8,927 bases of DNA from Thermoleophilia bacterium (GCA_016929985.1 JAFGIH010000792.1:1-8927), one strand, 5' to 3'. Positions 1-6,822 are shown, numbered from the stretch's first letter. A program made the numbers and translations. The notes: a model not told the origin generated them from the sequence alone.

Positions 1-952
1 GGGAGACCAAGGCATTGGCCGCATCCAGGATAGTGGTCGTCGACCGGTAGTTCTGCTCCAGTTTGACCACCTTGGTGTCGGGAAAGTCGTCCTCGAAGCT
101 GAGGATGTTGCGGATGTCGGCCCCCCGCCACGAGTAGACCGATTGGTCGTCGTCGCCCACCACCGTCACCTGGCGGTGCTCTTCGGTGAGCAGCTTCACC
201 ATGAGGTACTGGGCTTTGTTGGTGTCTTGATACTCGTCTACCAAGACGTGGCGGAACTGGTTGCGATAGTACTCCAGGCGCTCCGGGAACAGGCGCAGGA
301 TGTCGACCACACGCATGAGCAGGTCGTCGAAGTCGAAAGCGTTCTGCTCGAGCAGCCGGGCCTGGTAACGCCGGTAGACCTGGGCGGCCACATCCGCGTA
401 ACCCGACACGCCGTCGTCGTCCCAGGCTCCCACCGCGCTCGACCCGGATCGTCCGAAGTCATCCACGTCGATCAGCTTGTTCTTGGCGTCGGAGATGAGT
501 TGCTGCACCCCCTTGGGAGGAAAGCGCTTGATATCGAGACGAAGATCCTCGAGGCAGTGCTTGATGAGCCGCGTGGAGTCGTCTTGGTCGTAGATGGTGA
601 AATTCGTGCGATAGCCCAGCAACGGGGCATCCTGGCGGAGTATGCGGGCACAGGCCGAGTGGAACGTGCACACCCACATCCAGCCGGAGGCGGGCCCGAG
701 GAGCCCGGCCACCCGCTCTTTCATCTCGCCGGCTGCCTTGTTCGTGAAGGTGATGGCAAGGGTCTGATGAGGCCTCACCTGTCCACTCTGGATGAGGTGG
801 GCAAGACGATACGTGAGCACCCGGGTCTTGCCCGAGCCCGCCCCGGCCAGGACCAGTAAGGGCCCTCCGCTGTGGAATACCGCCTCGCGCTGCCGCTCGT
901 TCAGATCCGCGGCCAGGCGGGGGAGCCCGGCCGCCTCGATCTGTTCGCTCAC
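1..952 (-). CDS. pcrA: ATP-dependent DNA helicase, PcrA/UvrD family (N-terminal part, runs off left edge)
   Basis: Superfamily 1A 3'-to-5' DNA helicase of the UvrD/PcrA/Rep group, which acts in nucleotide excision repair and in clearing protein blocks from DNA. Only the first 317 residues are present; the frame stays open to base 1. Visible motifs in order: Q-motif region (LNERQREAV, 17-25), Walker A AGAGSGKT (36-43), motif Ia TFTNKAA (68-74), TFHS (96-99), motif II LVDEYQDT (237-244), motif III VGDDDQSVYSWRGA (265-278) and motif IV LEQNYRS (298-304). Domains 1A and 1B are therefore covered, while most of 2A and all later motifs lie outside. The GTG start at 952-950 is chosen because AGAGGAG lies 5 bases upstream and the frame begins just before the Q-motif. 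The start overlaps the larE stop as GTGA, so translation is probably coupled. No key residue is missing in the part seen. UvrD1 and PcrA paralogues cannot be told apart from this fragment. Confidence 0.95.
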   Translation of the reverse strand, partial: MSEQIEAAGLPRLAADLNERQREAVFHSGGPLLVLAGAGSGKTRVLTYRLAHLIQSGQVRPHQTLAITFTNKAAGEMKERVAGLLGPASGWMWVCTFHSACARILRQDAPLLGYRTNFTIYDQDDSTRLIKHCLEDLRLDIKRFPPKGVQQLISDAKNKLIDVDDFGRSGSSAVGAWDDDGVSGYADVAAQVYRRYQARLLEQNAFDFDDLLMRVVDILRLFPERLEYYRNQFRHVLVDEYQDTNKAQYLMVKLLTEEHRQVTVVGDDDQSVYSWRGADIRNILSFEDDFPDTKVVKLEQNYRSTTTILDAANALVS

Positions 953-1779
953 ATCGTCTCCTCTGAAGACCCTCCCGATCCCAGCGCCTTGTTCAGGCTG
1001 CCACTCCTGAAGCCCTCAAGATCCAGGGTCACGTGCACATAGCCCAGCTCGCGCAGGTGCCTTACGATACCACGCCTGACGGACACGTCAGCCAGTCGGG
1101 CGACGTCACGACCGTCCACCTCGATGCGCGCCAGATCACCGTGATGACGGAGCCGCACGTTTGCGAAACCCAACGCTTTCAGGTACCGCTCACCTGCAGC
1201 CACCGCTGCGAGCTTGGCCTCCGTTATCTTCTCACCGTAGGGAAACCGCGACGCCAGGCACGGTGAAGCCGGGAGGTCCCAGTTGACCAGCCCCAGCTGT
1301 TTCGCGAGGGCGCGGACGTCCTTCTTGGACATACCGGCCTCAGCCAAGGGGCTGCGGACTCCCCGAGCGGCGGCCACCCTCACTCCGGGCCGGTAGTCGG
1401 CGCCATCGTCACGGTTGACCCCATCCACAACGGTCATGAAGCCCTCGGCTTGGCCGATCTCCGCCAGCCGGTCGAACATAGCTCCACGGCAGAGAAAGCA
1501 CCGTTCGGGGGGATTGGTGGCGAAGCCGGGGATGGCCAGCTCGTCTGTACGGACCACCACGTGGCGCGCCCCCAGCTGCGCGGCCGCTTCGCGGGCCGCG
1601 GCCAACTCCTCCTCTGTGTGTACGACGCCGTGGGCGGTCACCGCCAGCACCCGTTCCGTGCCGAGCTCGTCCAGCGCCAGCTTGAGAAGAACGGTAGAGT
1701 CGACCCCCCCGGAGAACGCCACCAGAACGGGGGCCAGTTCACGTAGTAGAGCCCGGACAGCGGCCTCTCCTCCCACCAC
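949..1779 (-). CDS. larE: LarE-type ATP-dependent sulfur transferase (PP-loop), three-cysteine form
   Basis: 276 residues, close to usual LarE length. Seen: N-type PP-loop SGGVDS (23-28), DGVNRDDGADYRPG (119-132), CxxC at C94/C97 (PERCFLCR), third cysteine C174 in the block SPCLASRFPYG (172-182), and a LarE-like C-terminus TLDLEGFRSGSLN (251-263). Family knowledge: LarE adenylates a carboxylate on a pyridinium nucleotide and replaces it with thiocarboxylate while making the nickel-pincer cofactor of lactate racemase. Some members give up their own cysteine sulfur, while others use a [4Fe-4S] cluster held by three cysteines. The three cysteines here suggest the cluster type (inference). No larB or larC is in the window, so the substrate may differ. 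The gene starts 12 bp after the E1-like gene and overlaps the helicase gene by GTGA. Start: GTG at 1779 or the next codon GTG at 1776; the GGGAG upstream fits the second slightly better. Confidence 0.88.
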   Translation of the reverse strand: MVGGEAAVRALLRELAPVLVAFSGGVDSTVLLKLALDELGTERVLAVTAHGVVHTEEELAAAREAAAQLGARHVVVRTDELAIPGFATNPPERCFLCRGAMFDRLAEIGQAEGFMTVVDGVNRDDGADYRPGVRVAAARGVRSPLAEAGMSKKDVRALAKQLGLVNWDLPASPCLASRFPYGEKITEAKLAAVAAGERYLKALGFANVRLRHHGDLARIEVDGRDVARLADVSVRRGIVRHLRELGYVHVTLDLEGFRSGSLNKALGSGGSSEETM

Positions 1780-1791
1780 ACACTCCCTTCG

Positions 1792-2562
1792 CTACTCTGC
1801 CTCTCCAGCGCCACAGCAGAGGCATCCAGGATCCCGTGGCACCTCCAGCTTGTCGAAGACAAGGTCCCATACATCGAGCACCAGGAGAGCCCGATTGCAC
1901 GCGGCCGGGTCGACGATGAGCTTGATCGCCTCGGTGGCCTCGACACTACCCACGATGGCTACCACAGTATTGAGCACGCCCGCCACGTCTGCCGTGGGCG
2001 ACTGCCCTGCAGGCGGGACCTCGTGCACCAGACAGCGCAGACACGGGCCCTCACCGGGCCTGATGGTCATAGACATGCCGCTCGTCCCGATCACTCCGCC
2101 GTACACCCAAGGCATCCCCCGGCGGACCGCATAGTCGTTGATGGCGAACCGGGCGGCGAAGTTGTCGGTGCCGTCGACCACGAGGTCCAGGTCGTCGGCG
2201 AACCCCGGCAGGCTTTCCGCGTCGATCCGGGCCACCACCGGCTCCACGGCGACCTCACTGTTGACCTCGCGCAGGTGGGCCGCCGCCGCCTCGGCCTTAG
2301 GAGTCCGCCGCTTGACGTCTTCCTCAGTGTAGAGCAACTGGCGATGCAGATTGTGGAGTTCCGCGTGGTCACTGTCGACGACCCGGAGGTAGCCGACGCC
2401 GGCCCTCACGAGATGGATGGCGATCATCGACCCCAGGGCTCCACAGCCCACCAGCCCCACCCGAGCGGCGGCCAGCTTCTCCTGACCGTGCCTTCCCAAT
2501 TGCGGGAGCAAGATCTGCCTGCTGTAACGCTCGAAACGATCGGCGATGTCCACGGTGCCCAT
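1792..2562 (-). CDS. ThiF/MoeB/HesA-family E1-like adenylyltransferase, lacking the conserved cysteine
   Basis: 256 residues. Family members adenylate the C-terminal glycine of a ubiquitin-like sulfur carrier (ThiS, MoaD and relatives). Seen: N-terminal RYSRQILLPQLG (12-23, arginine-finger region), Rossmann motif VGCGALGS (38-45), DSDHAELHNLHRQ (63-75), K89, VVDGTDN (128-134), and a zinc site from CLRC (174-177) plus C247/C250. The segment that normally reads PTCDTAGVL is PTADVAGVL here (189-197), so the conserved cysteine is Ala191 (codon GCA at 1992-1990). In ThiF the matching cysteine forms a covalent link with the carrier, so this protein may only adenylate. There is no C-terminal rhodanese domain. 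An in-frame extension to 2607 exists, but ATG 2562 is chosen because AGGAGG lies just upstream, overlapping the preceding stop. The subfamily and carrier partner are unknown; no MoaD- or ThiS-like gene is in the window. Confidence 0.88.
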   Translation of the reverse strand: MGTVDIADRFERYSRQILLPQLGRHGQEKLAAARVGLVGCGALGSMIAIHLVRAGVGYLRVVDSDHAELHNLHRQLLYTEEDVKRRTPKAEAAAAHLREVNSEVAVEPVVARIDAESLPGFADDLDLVVDGTDNFAARFAINDYAVRRGMPWVYGGVIGTSGMSMTIRPGEGPCLRCLVHEVPPAGQSPTADVAGVLNTVVAIVGSVEATEAIKLIVDPAACNRALLVLDVWDLVFDKLEVPRDPGCLCCGAGEAE

Positions 2563-2572
2563 CTCCCTCCTA
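2563..2572 (-). promoter_or_regulatory. Shine-Dalgarno embedded in the preceding stop codon
   Basis: On the minus strand the LytR_C gene ends ACA TAG and continues GAGGGAG ATG. The AGGAGG-like site therefore overlaps the TAG stop. It fixes the start of the E1-like gene at 2562 rather than the longer frame at 2607, and suggests that ribosomes ending one gene begin the next. Confidence 0.75.
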
Positions 2573-3697
2573 TGTGGTCGGCACGGTGGCGGACACGAGC
2601 GGGACATAGTCCGTCCCCAGCACGACCACCACGGTCCCCGGGTCGAGCAACATATCTTCGGTGATGGCGCCTACTCCCAGGAGCTCCTGCACGCGCCTGC
2701 CGGCCTCCGCTGCATCGATCCCGACTGTGATGCGCGTCTTACCCGCATTGGGGAAGTCGGAGGAGTTGCCTGCGGACTCCAGCTTGTATCCCAAAGCCCC
2801 CAGTTCGGCGTTCGCCTGCTCGACCACGCCCACCATGCCCGCCCCGTTCTGGATCTTCACCGTGATGGCCGCCCCCTCTGTGGGGCCGGCCAGAAGGACG
2901 CGGAGCGTTTCCAACTCAGGTTCGAGATACTCGAAGCCGTCACCCTGCACCACGCGCCCGGTCAACGCAGCCGTCTCCCAGTCTTTGAGAGAAGGCGCGG
3001 CCGCGCGCATGTCGGTGCGGAACTGGTCGGCGTCGCCCTCCAGCGCCAACCCGCCCCATAGCGCGTCACCGTTCTCCGAGACGGCGGCCTCGAGAAGAGC
3101 CAGCACCGATAGGGCCACCGACTCGGCCTCCTCCAACGAGACATCCAAGACAGCCAGTTTCATCTGGACTCCTGCCGTCGCCATCGCCTCGGCCAGCTCA
3201 GACCCTGATACCGCCACCGTCGTCTCCAGGCTCACCCCGAGCTCCGCCGCGAGGGCGGCCTTCAAGGCCTCGCTGTCGTCGGCCGCGTGCATCTCGGTCA
3301 GGGTCTTGAAGCCTTGGGCGGTCTTCAACAACGTGATGCCCGGCATGGCGACCACCAGACCACCCTCATCGCGACTCCGGATGAGCGCCAGGAACCGTGC
3401 TGAAGCCTCCTCTTCGATGACGAGTAGATCGACGTCTCCTCTGGGCACAGGGGCCACAGTCGTCGAGGTGGGCAGTATCTCGCTCTCGGCGTCAGGCCCC
3501 CCCAGCAAGACCAGGACGATGACCACCGCCGCTATGACGACCACGGCCGGACCGGCCATCAGCCAGAGTCTGGTCCGCGCTTTGCGGCGGCGGACGGCTC
3601 CTCGGACGGCGCGCCTCTCCGAGCGTGCGTCGTAGCCAAGCGCCGCCCGGCGCCTGGTCGCGTTCGGAGCGCGGCGCTCGGGATCTTGTTCGCTCAC
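2570..3697 (-). CDS. Membrane-anchored LytR_C-domain protein with degenerate LCP-like region
   Basis: 375 residues. Arg/Lys-rich cytoplasmic N-terminus (about 1-44), one transmembrane helix (about 45-67, with a run of V, A, I and L), then an extracytoplasmic part. Residues about 278-364 match the LytR_C domain in pattern: ITVKIQNGAGMVGVVEQ, an ALGYKLESAGNSS stretch, then VVVVLGTDY. Residues about 88-175 resemble the LytR-CpsA-Psr fold in rhythm (LLVIEEE, GGLVVAMPGITLL, GFKTLTEMHA, AALAAELGVSLETTVAV). The catalytic RSDT- and PRDT-type arginine/aspartate motifs of LCP phosphotransferases are not present, so attachment of glycopolymers to the wall by this protein is unlikely (inference). GTG start at 3697, with GGAGG 7 bases upstream, overlaps the nadD stop as GTGA. 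Actinobacteria often carry a LytR_C protein after nadD; its role is not established. The identity as a LytR_C protein is fairly secure, the LCP relation is tentative. Confidence 0.82.
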   Translation of the reverse strand: MSEQDPERRAPNATRRRAALGYDARSERRAVRGAVRRRKARTRLWLMAGPAVVVIAAVVIVLVLLGGPDAESEILPTSTTVAPVPRGDVDLLVIEEEASARFLALIRSRDEGGLVVAMPGITLLKTAQGFKTLTEMHAADDSEALKAALAAELGVSLETTVAVSGSELAEAMATAGVQMKLAVLDVSLEEAESVALSVLALLEAAVSENGDALWGGLALEGDADQFRTDMRAAAPSLKDWETAALTGRVVQGDGFEYLEPELETLRVLLAGPTEGAAITVKIQNGAGMVGVVEQANAELGALGYKLESAGNSSDFPNAGKTRITVGIDAAEAGRRVQELLGVGAITEDMLLDPGTVVVVLGTDYVPLVSATVPTT

Positions 3698-4392
3698 CCG
3701 CTACCCTCCGGGCGCTCGAACCGTGACCGGTCTCCGGCGTAGAGGCCGCTCTTCTCGATGAGTTGGGCAACGGGGTCGGGCACCAGGTAGCGGACCGGCT
3801 TACCGGCAGCGAGACGCTCCCTGATCATGCTGGAAGAGATAGCCAACGCCGGCACCTGCATGGTCTTGACCCGGGTCTCCGGCACCAGCCCGATGGTCGC
3901 AACACGCAACCGCTCCAGGAGTCCGGCCAGCCGGGAAAGATCGTACCCGGGCCGAGTGGCGGCGACGAAGGTAGCCAGTTCCAGCAGCCGGGCGGGATCC
4001 TTCCACGTGGGCATCTCGAGCACAGCGTCGGCGCCTGTGATGAAGAACAGCTCAGTCCCCGGCGCAACCACGCGGGCCAGATGCTCCAGTGTGCCGACGG
4101 TGTAGCTGGCCCCTGGGCGGTCTATCTCGAAACGCGACACCGAGAACCTGGGGTTGCTGGCCGTGGCCGCCGCGACCATCAGGTAGCGGAACTCACCGGG
4201 GGCCGTGAGGCGCCCTTTGTGGGGTGGGTCGCCGGCCGGCATGAAGACCACCTGGTCGAGCTTGAACTCCAGAAGCGCCTCCTCGGCAGTGACCAAGTGG
4301 GCGATGTGGATGGGATCGAAGACACCGCCCATGATCCCCAGCCGTAGGCCGGGTCGATCCGCAAGCCCTGCGATGAGGCCGTCTCGATCCAT
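3694..4392 (-). CDS. nadD: Nicotinate-nucleotide adenylyltransferase
   Basis: Transfers AMP from ATP to nicotinate mononucleotide, giving deamido-NAD, in cytosolic NAD synthesis. 232 residues, somewhat longer than many homologues because of about 17 extra residues at the N-terminus and a short charged tail. Seen: nucleotidyltransferase motif GGVFDPIHIAH (22-32; the common form is GGTFDPxHxGH), PPHKG (56-60), the actinobacterial-looking stretch YLMVAAATASNPRFSVSRFE (70-89), ITGAD (118-122), and ISSSMIR (185-191), the usual ISSTxIR site. ATG at 4392 is the first good start; GAGGG sits only about 3 bases upstream, so its ribosome site is weak. The next methionine, M21, would leave almost nothing before the motif. 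It lies 37 bp after proA and shares GTGA with the LytR_C gene. The T-to-V and G-to-A changes in the first motif are conservative, and both histidines are kept. Confidence 0.96.
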   Translation of the reverse strand: MDRDGLIAGLADRPGLRLGIMGGVFDPIHIAHLVTAEEALLEFKLDQVVFMPAGDPPHKGRLTAPGEFRYLMVAAATASNPRFSVSRFEIDRPGASYTVGTLEHLARVVAPGTELFFITGADAVLEMPTWKDPARLLELATFVAATRPGYDLSRLAGLLERLRVATIGLVPETRVKTMQVPALAISSSMIRERLAAGKPVRYLVPDPVAQLIEKSGLYAGDRSRFERPEGSG

Positions 4393-4414
4393 GGTCCCTC
4401 TCTACTCGTACGGG

Positions 4415-4427
4415 CGGTCCGCGACCG
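4415..4427 (-). repeat. Short inverted repeat between proA and nadD
   Basis: CGGTC-GCG-GACCG on the minus strand: a 5-bp stem with a 3-base loop, two bases after the proA stop. No T-run follows, so it is not a convincing intrinsic terminator. At this GC content such a stem can arise by chance. It lies in the 37-bp gap, the second longest in the window. Confidence 0.25.
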
Positions 4428-4429
4428 GT

Positions 4430-5686
4430 CTAGCGGACGTGACCACTCCCTGTGACCACGTACTTCATGGAAGTCATCTCTCTGAGCGCCAGCGGACCGC
4501 GTGCGTGCAGCTTCTGAGTGGAGATGCCGATCTCGGCGCCCAGCCCGAAGACACCTCCGTCGGTGAAACGGGTGGAGGCGTTGACGTACACGACCGCGGC
4601 GTCCACCGACCGTGTGAAGGCCCTGCTCGCCTCCAGGTCTTGCGTGATGATGGCTTCCGAATGGCCCGTACCGTACCGCGTTATGTGCGCGACGGCCTCT
4701 TCCAGACTGCCCACCACCTTCACCGCCATCTCCAGCGCCAGGAACTCGGTGGCGAAGTGCTTGTCGGTGGCCTTCAGGACCTTGGCCTCCGACTCCCCCA
4801 GGAGTTCCTTCGTCCGAGCGTCGCCGTAGAGCTTCACCTTCCGCTCGATGAGGGCGTCCACGACAAGCGGCACGAACTCAGCAGCGACCGCTTCATGCAC
4901 CAGGAGAGTCTCGGCGGCATTGCAGACTCCGGGCCGCTGGCACTTCGCGTTGATGGTTATGGCGAGAGCCTGCTTGAGGTCGGCGCTCTTGTCCACATAC
5001 ACGTGGCAGTTGCCACCTGCCGCGTAGATCACCGGGATCTTCGAGTGTTCCAGCAGGAACTCCTTGAGCGCTTCACCCCCCCGAGGGATCACGAGATCGA
5101 TCTGGTCGCGGTACTGCAGTAGGTTGACCAGCACCTCCCGGTCTTTCTGATCGACGAACTGGATGCAGTCGGCGGGCAGGCCGGCCTCGATCGCAGCCCC
5201 GGAGATGACTTCGGCCAGGATACGGTTGGACCGGTAGGAATCGCTGCCTCCCCGCAGGATGACGGCGTTGCCCGTCTTGAGGCACAGAGCCGCGGCGTCA
5301 ACGGTGACGTTGGGACGGGCTTCATAGACCACCAGGATGACGCCGAACGGCACGCGCACCTTCTGGATCTCCAGCCCCTCCGGCGTCCGCCATCCTTCGA
5401 CCACCTCGCCGACCGGGTCCGCCAGCGCCGCGATGTCGCGCAGGCTGTTCGCGACCCCGCGCAGACGCGCCTCGTCGAGCAGCAGGCGGTCTATGAGGGC
5501 GGGAGAGAGTCCGTTCTTGCGCCCGTCGGCGATGTCGCGGGCGTTCTCCTCGAGGATCTCGGAACTCCGCCGCTCGAGGGCCTCGGCCATGGCCGACAAC
5601 GCCCGGTTCTTCTGAGCAGCGTTGGCCGCGGCCAGGACATGCGAGATCTTCTTGGCGTTAGCCGCCAGCTCCCTGGTCTTCAACAC
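4430..5686 (-). CDS. proA: Gamma-glutamyl phosphate reductase (glutamate-5-semialdehyde dehydrogenase)
   Basis: NADPH-dependent reduction of gamma-glutamyl phosphate to glutamate-5-semialdehyde, the second step of proline synthesis. 418 residues, the usual length. Seen: FGVILVVYEARPNVTVD (114-130), KTGNAVILRGGSDS (137-150), NAKCQRPGVCNAAETLL (246-262) with catalytic cysteine C255, and the ProA signature around VNASTRFTDGGVFGLGAEIG (368-387). No domain is missing. It follows proB by 13 bp, so kinase and reductase are made together, which fits the channelling of the unstable acyl phosphate. Start: the frame opens GTG TTG AAG. A strong GGAGGT directly abuts the GTG, leaving no spacing, so the TTG at 5683 may be the true start, giving a protein one residue shorter. 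Confidence 0.98.
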   Translation of the reverse strand: MLKTRELAANAKKISHVLAAANAAQKNRALSAMAEALERRSSEILEENARDIADGRKNGLSPALIDRLLLDEARLRGVANSLRDIAALADPVGEVVEGWRTPEGLEIQKVRVPFGVILVVYEARPNVTVDAAALCLKTGNAVILRGGSDSYRSNRILAEVISGAAIEAGLPADCIQFVDQKDREVLVNLLQYRDQIDLVIPRGGEALKEFLLEHSKIPVIYAAGGNCHVYVDKSADLKQALAITINAKCQRPGVCNAAETLLVHEAVAAEFVPLVVDALIERKVKLYGDARTKELLGESEAKVLKATDKHFATEFLALEMAVKVVGSLEEAVAHITRYGTGHSEAIITQDLEASRAFTRSVDAAVVYVNASTRFTDGGVFGLGAEIGISTQKLHARGPLALREMTSMKYVVTGSGHVR

Positions 5687-5692
5687 ACCTCC
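5687..5692 (-). promoter_or_regulatory. Shine-Dalgarno site of proA, abutting the GTG
   Basis: GGAGGT on the minus strand ends immediately before GTG at 5686. Spacing to the following TTG at 5683 is 3 bases, closer to usable. This favours TTG or leaves the start ambiguous by one codon. Confidence 0.6.
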
Positions 5693-5699
5693 AAATCCG

Positions 5700-6812
5700 C
5701 TAGCACACCGGAACCATGTAGTCTCTGTGGATCGCCTCCGCGGCTGACTGAGGCAGCAGTTCAGCCACCTGGTTGCTGTGGAGGCCCTTCACGCGGTCCA
5801 AGTCTTCCCTAGAATAGCTGACCACACCCTTCGCCAGCTCCATCCCGTCCTCTCCCACCACCAGGACGGCATCTCCGGCGCCGAACTCGCCCTCCACTCC
5901 GATCACGCCGACGGGCAGTAGGCTGCCTTTATCCTGCTGTAGAGCTTTGACGGCCCCCGCATCGACGATGACCCTACCTCGGGCGGGCTTGCCGTAGAGC
6001 AGCCACAGCTTGTAGTCGGGCAACCCCAACGGACGGGGGACGAACCGTGTCCCCACCTCGGCGCCCTCCAGGCACTCCTTGAGCACGCCGGGGCGCGTGC
6101 CCCGCGCGATGATGGTCTCCACTCCCCCGCTGGTCGCGATACGAGCGCTGTTCACCTTGGTACCCATGCCCCCGGAGCCCAAGGGACCGATGGCCCCGAT
6201 GTGCACGCACTCCAACTCACTGGGGTCTTCCACGAGGGTGATGAGACGAGCGGTGCCGTCCTCGCGGGGATCGGCCGTGTACAGGCCATCGGTATCGGTC
6301 AGAAGCACCATGAGGTCGGCCTTCACCAGCAGCGCCACCTGCGCCGCCAGGGAATCGTTGTCGCCGAAGCACAGCTCGTCGGTGGCTGTGGTGTCGTTCT
6401 CGTTGATGATCGGTACCACTTTCCAGTCGAGCAGGCGGTTGAGCGTGTTGCGGGCGTTGAGATACTGTGTCCGGGCGGCCACGTCGAAGGCTGTCAGCAA
6501 TACTTGCGCCGTCACCACATTCTCGTGGGCGAAGAGCTCGGTGTAGATGCGAAAGAGCCGCCCCTGGCCCACCGCCGCGGCCGCCTGCAGATCGACCACC
6601 TCGGTCGGACGGCGCTTGAACCGCAGCACCCCCATGCCCGACGACACAGCGCCGGACGACACCAGGAGCACGCGGTGCCCCTGTGCGTGGAGCTCGCATA
6701 TCTCGGCGACCAAGCCCGCCACCGGCGACAGTCGGAAGGTTCCCCGCTTGCTGGTCAGCGTGCTGGACCCGATCTTGACGACCATCGTCTTGCCTGAGCG
6801 TTTGCCTGCCAC
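5700..6812 (-). CDS. proB: Glutamate 5-kinase with C-terminal PUA domain
   Basis: ATP-dependent phosphorylation of glutamate to gamma-glutamyl phosphate, the first and usually proline-inhibited step of proline synthesis. 370 residues from the chosen start, matching full-length ProB. Seen: amino-acid-kinase domain with VVKIGSSTLT (11-20), SSGAVSSGM (52-60), IINENDTTAT (135-144), FGDNDSLAAQVA (149-160), LLTDTDGLYTADP (170-182) and GSGGMGTKVNSARIATSGG (212-230). This is followed by a PUA domain (about 275-350) with GRVIVDAGAVKAL and GEFGAGDAV. The frame stays open 375 bases upstream into obgE, but that extension is low-complexity Arg/Gly-rich shadow sequence. GTG 6812 is chosen because AAGGA, overlapping the obgE TAA, lies 5 bases upstream. 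ATG 6785 is the alternative and would give 361 residues, but it has a weaker ribosome site. Confidence 0.96.
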   Translation of the reverse strand: MAGKRSGKTMVVKIGSSTLTSKRGTFRLSPVAGLVAEICELHAQGHRVLLVSSGAVSSGMGVLRFKRRPTEVVDLQAAAAVGQGRLFRIYTELFAHENVVTAQVLLTAFDVAARTQYLNARNTLNRLLDWKVVPIINENDTTATDELCFGDNDSLAAQVALLVKADLMVLLTDTDGLYTADPREDGTARLITLVEDPSELECVHIGAIGPLGSGGMGTKVNSARIATSGGVETIIARGTRPGVLKECLEGAEVGTRFVPRPLGLPDYKLWLLYGKPARGRVIVDAGAVKALQQDKGSLLPVGVIGVEGEFGAGDAVLVVGEDGMELAKGVVSYSREDLDRVKGLHSNQVAELLPQSAAEAIHRDYMVPVC

Positions 6813-6817
6813 AGCCG

Positions 6818-6822
6818 TCCTT
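6818..6822 (-). promoter_or_regulatory. Shine-Dalgarno of proB overlapping the obgE stop
   Basis: Minus strand reads TAAGGACGGCT then GTG. AAGGA starts within the obgE TAA and is 5 bases from the GTG at 6812. It supports the 370-residue ProB start and coupling of obgE to proB. Confidence 0.55.

Noticed and set aside
143..859. 238-codon plus-strand frame at the left edge
   Set aside because: It is antisense to the helicase gene, whose motifs I to IV are all intact on the minus strand.
1792..2562. Specific naming of the E1-like gene as moeB or thiF
   Set aside because: No MoaD or ThiS neighbour, no rhodanese domain, and the conserved cysteine is absent, so the subfamily cannot be assigned from sequence alone.
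2563..2607. 15-codon upstream extension of the E1-like gene
   Set aside because: It overlaps the end of the LytR_C gene and encodes a Pro/Arg/Cys-rich stretch not seen in the family. ATG 2562 has the AGGAGG site.
2661..3635. 324-codon plus-strand frame opposite the LytR_C gene
   Set aside because: Ser/Ala/Arg/Thr-rich composition typical of an antisense shadow. The minus-strand frame has a transmembrane helix, a LytR_C domain and a proper ribosome site.
4415..4427. Intrinsic terminator between proA and nadD
   Set aside because: The stem is only 5 bp and no T-run follows it on the minus strand.
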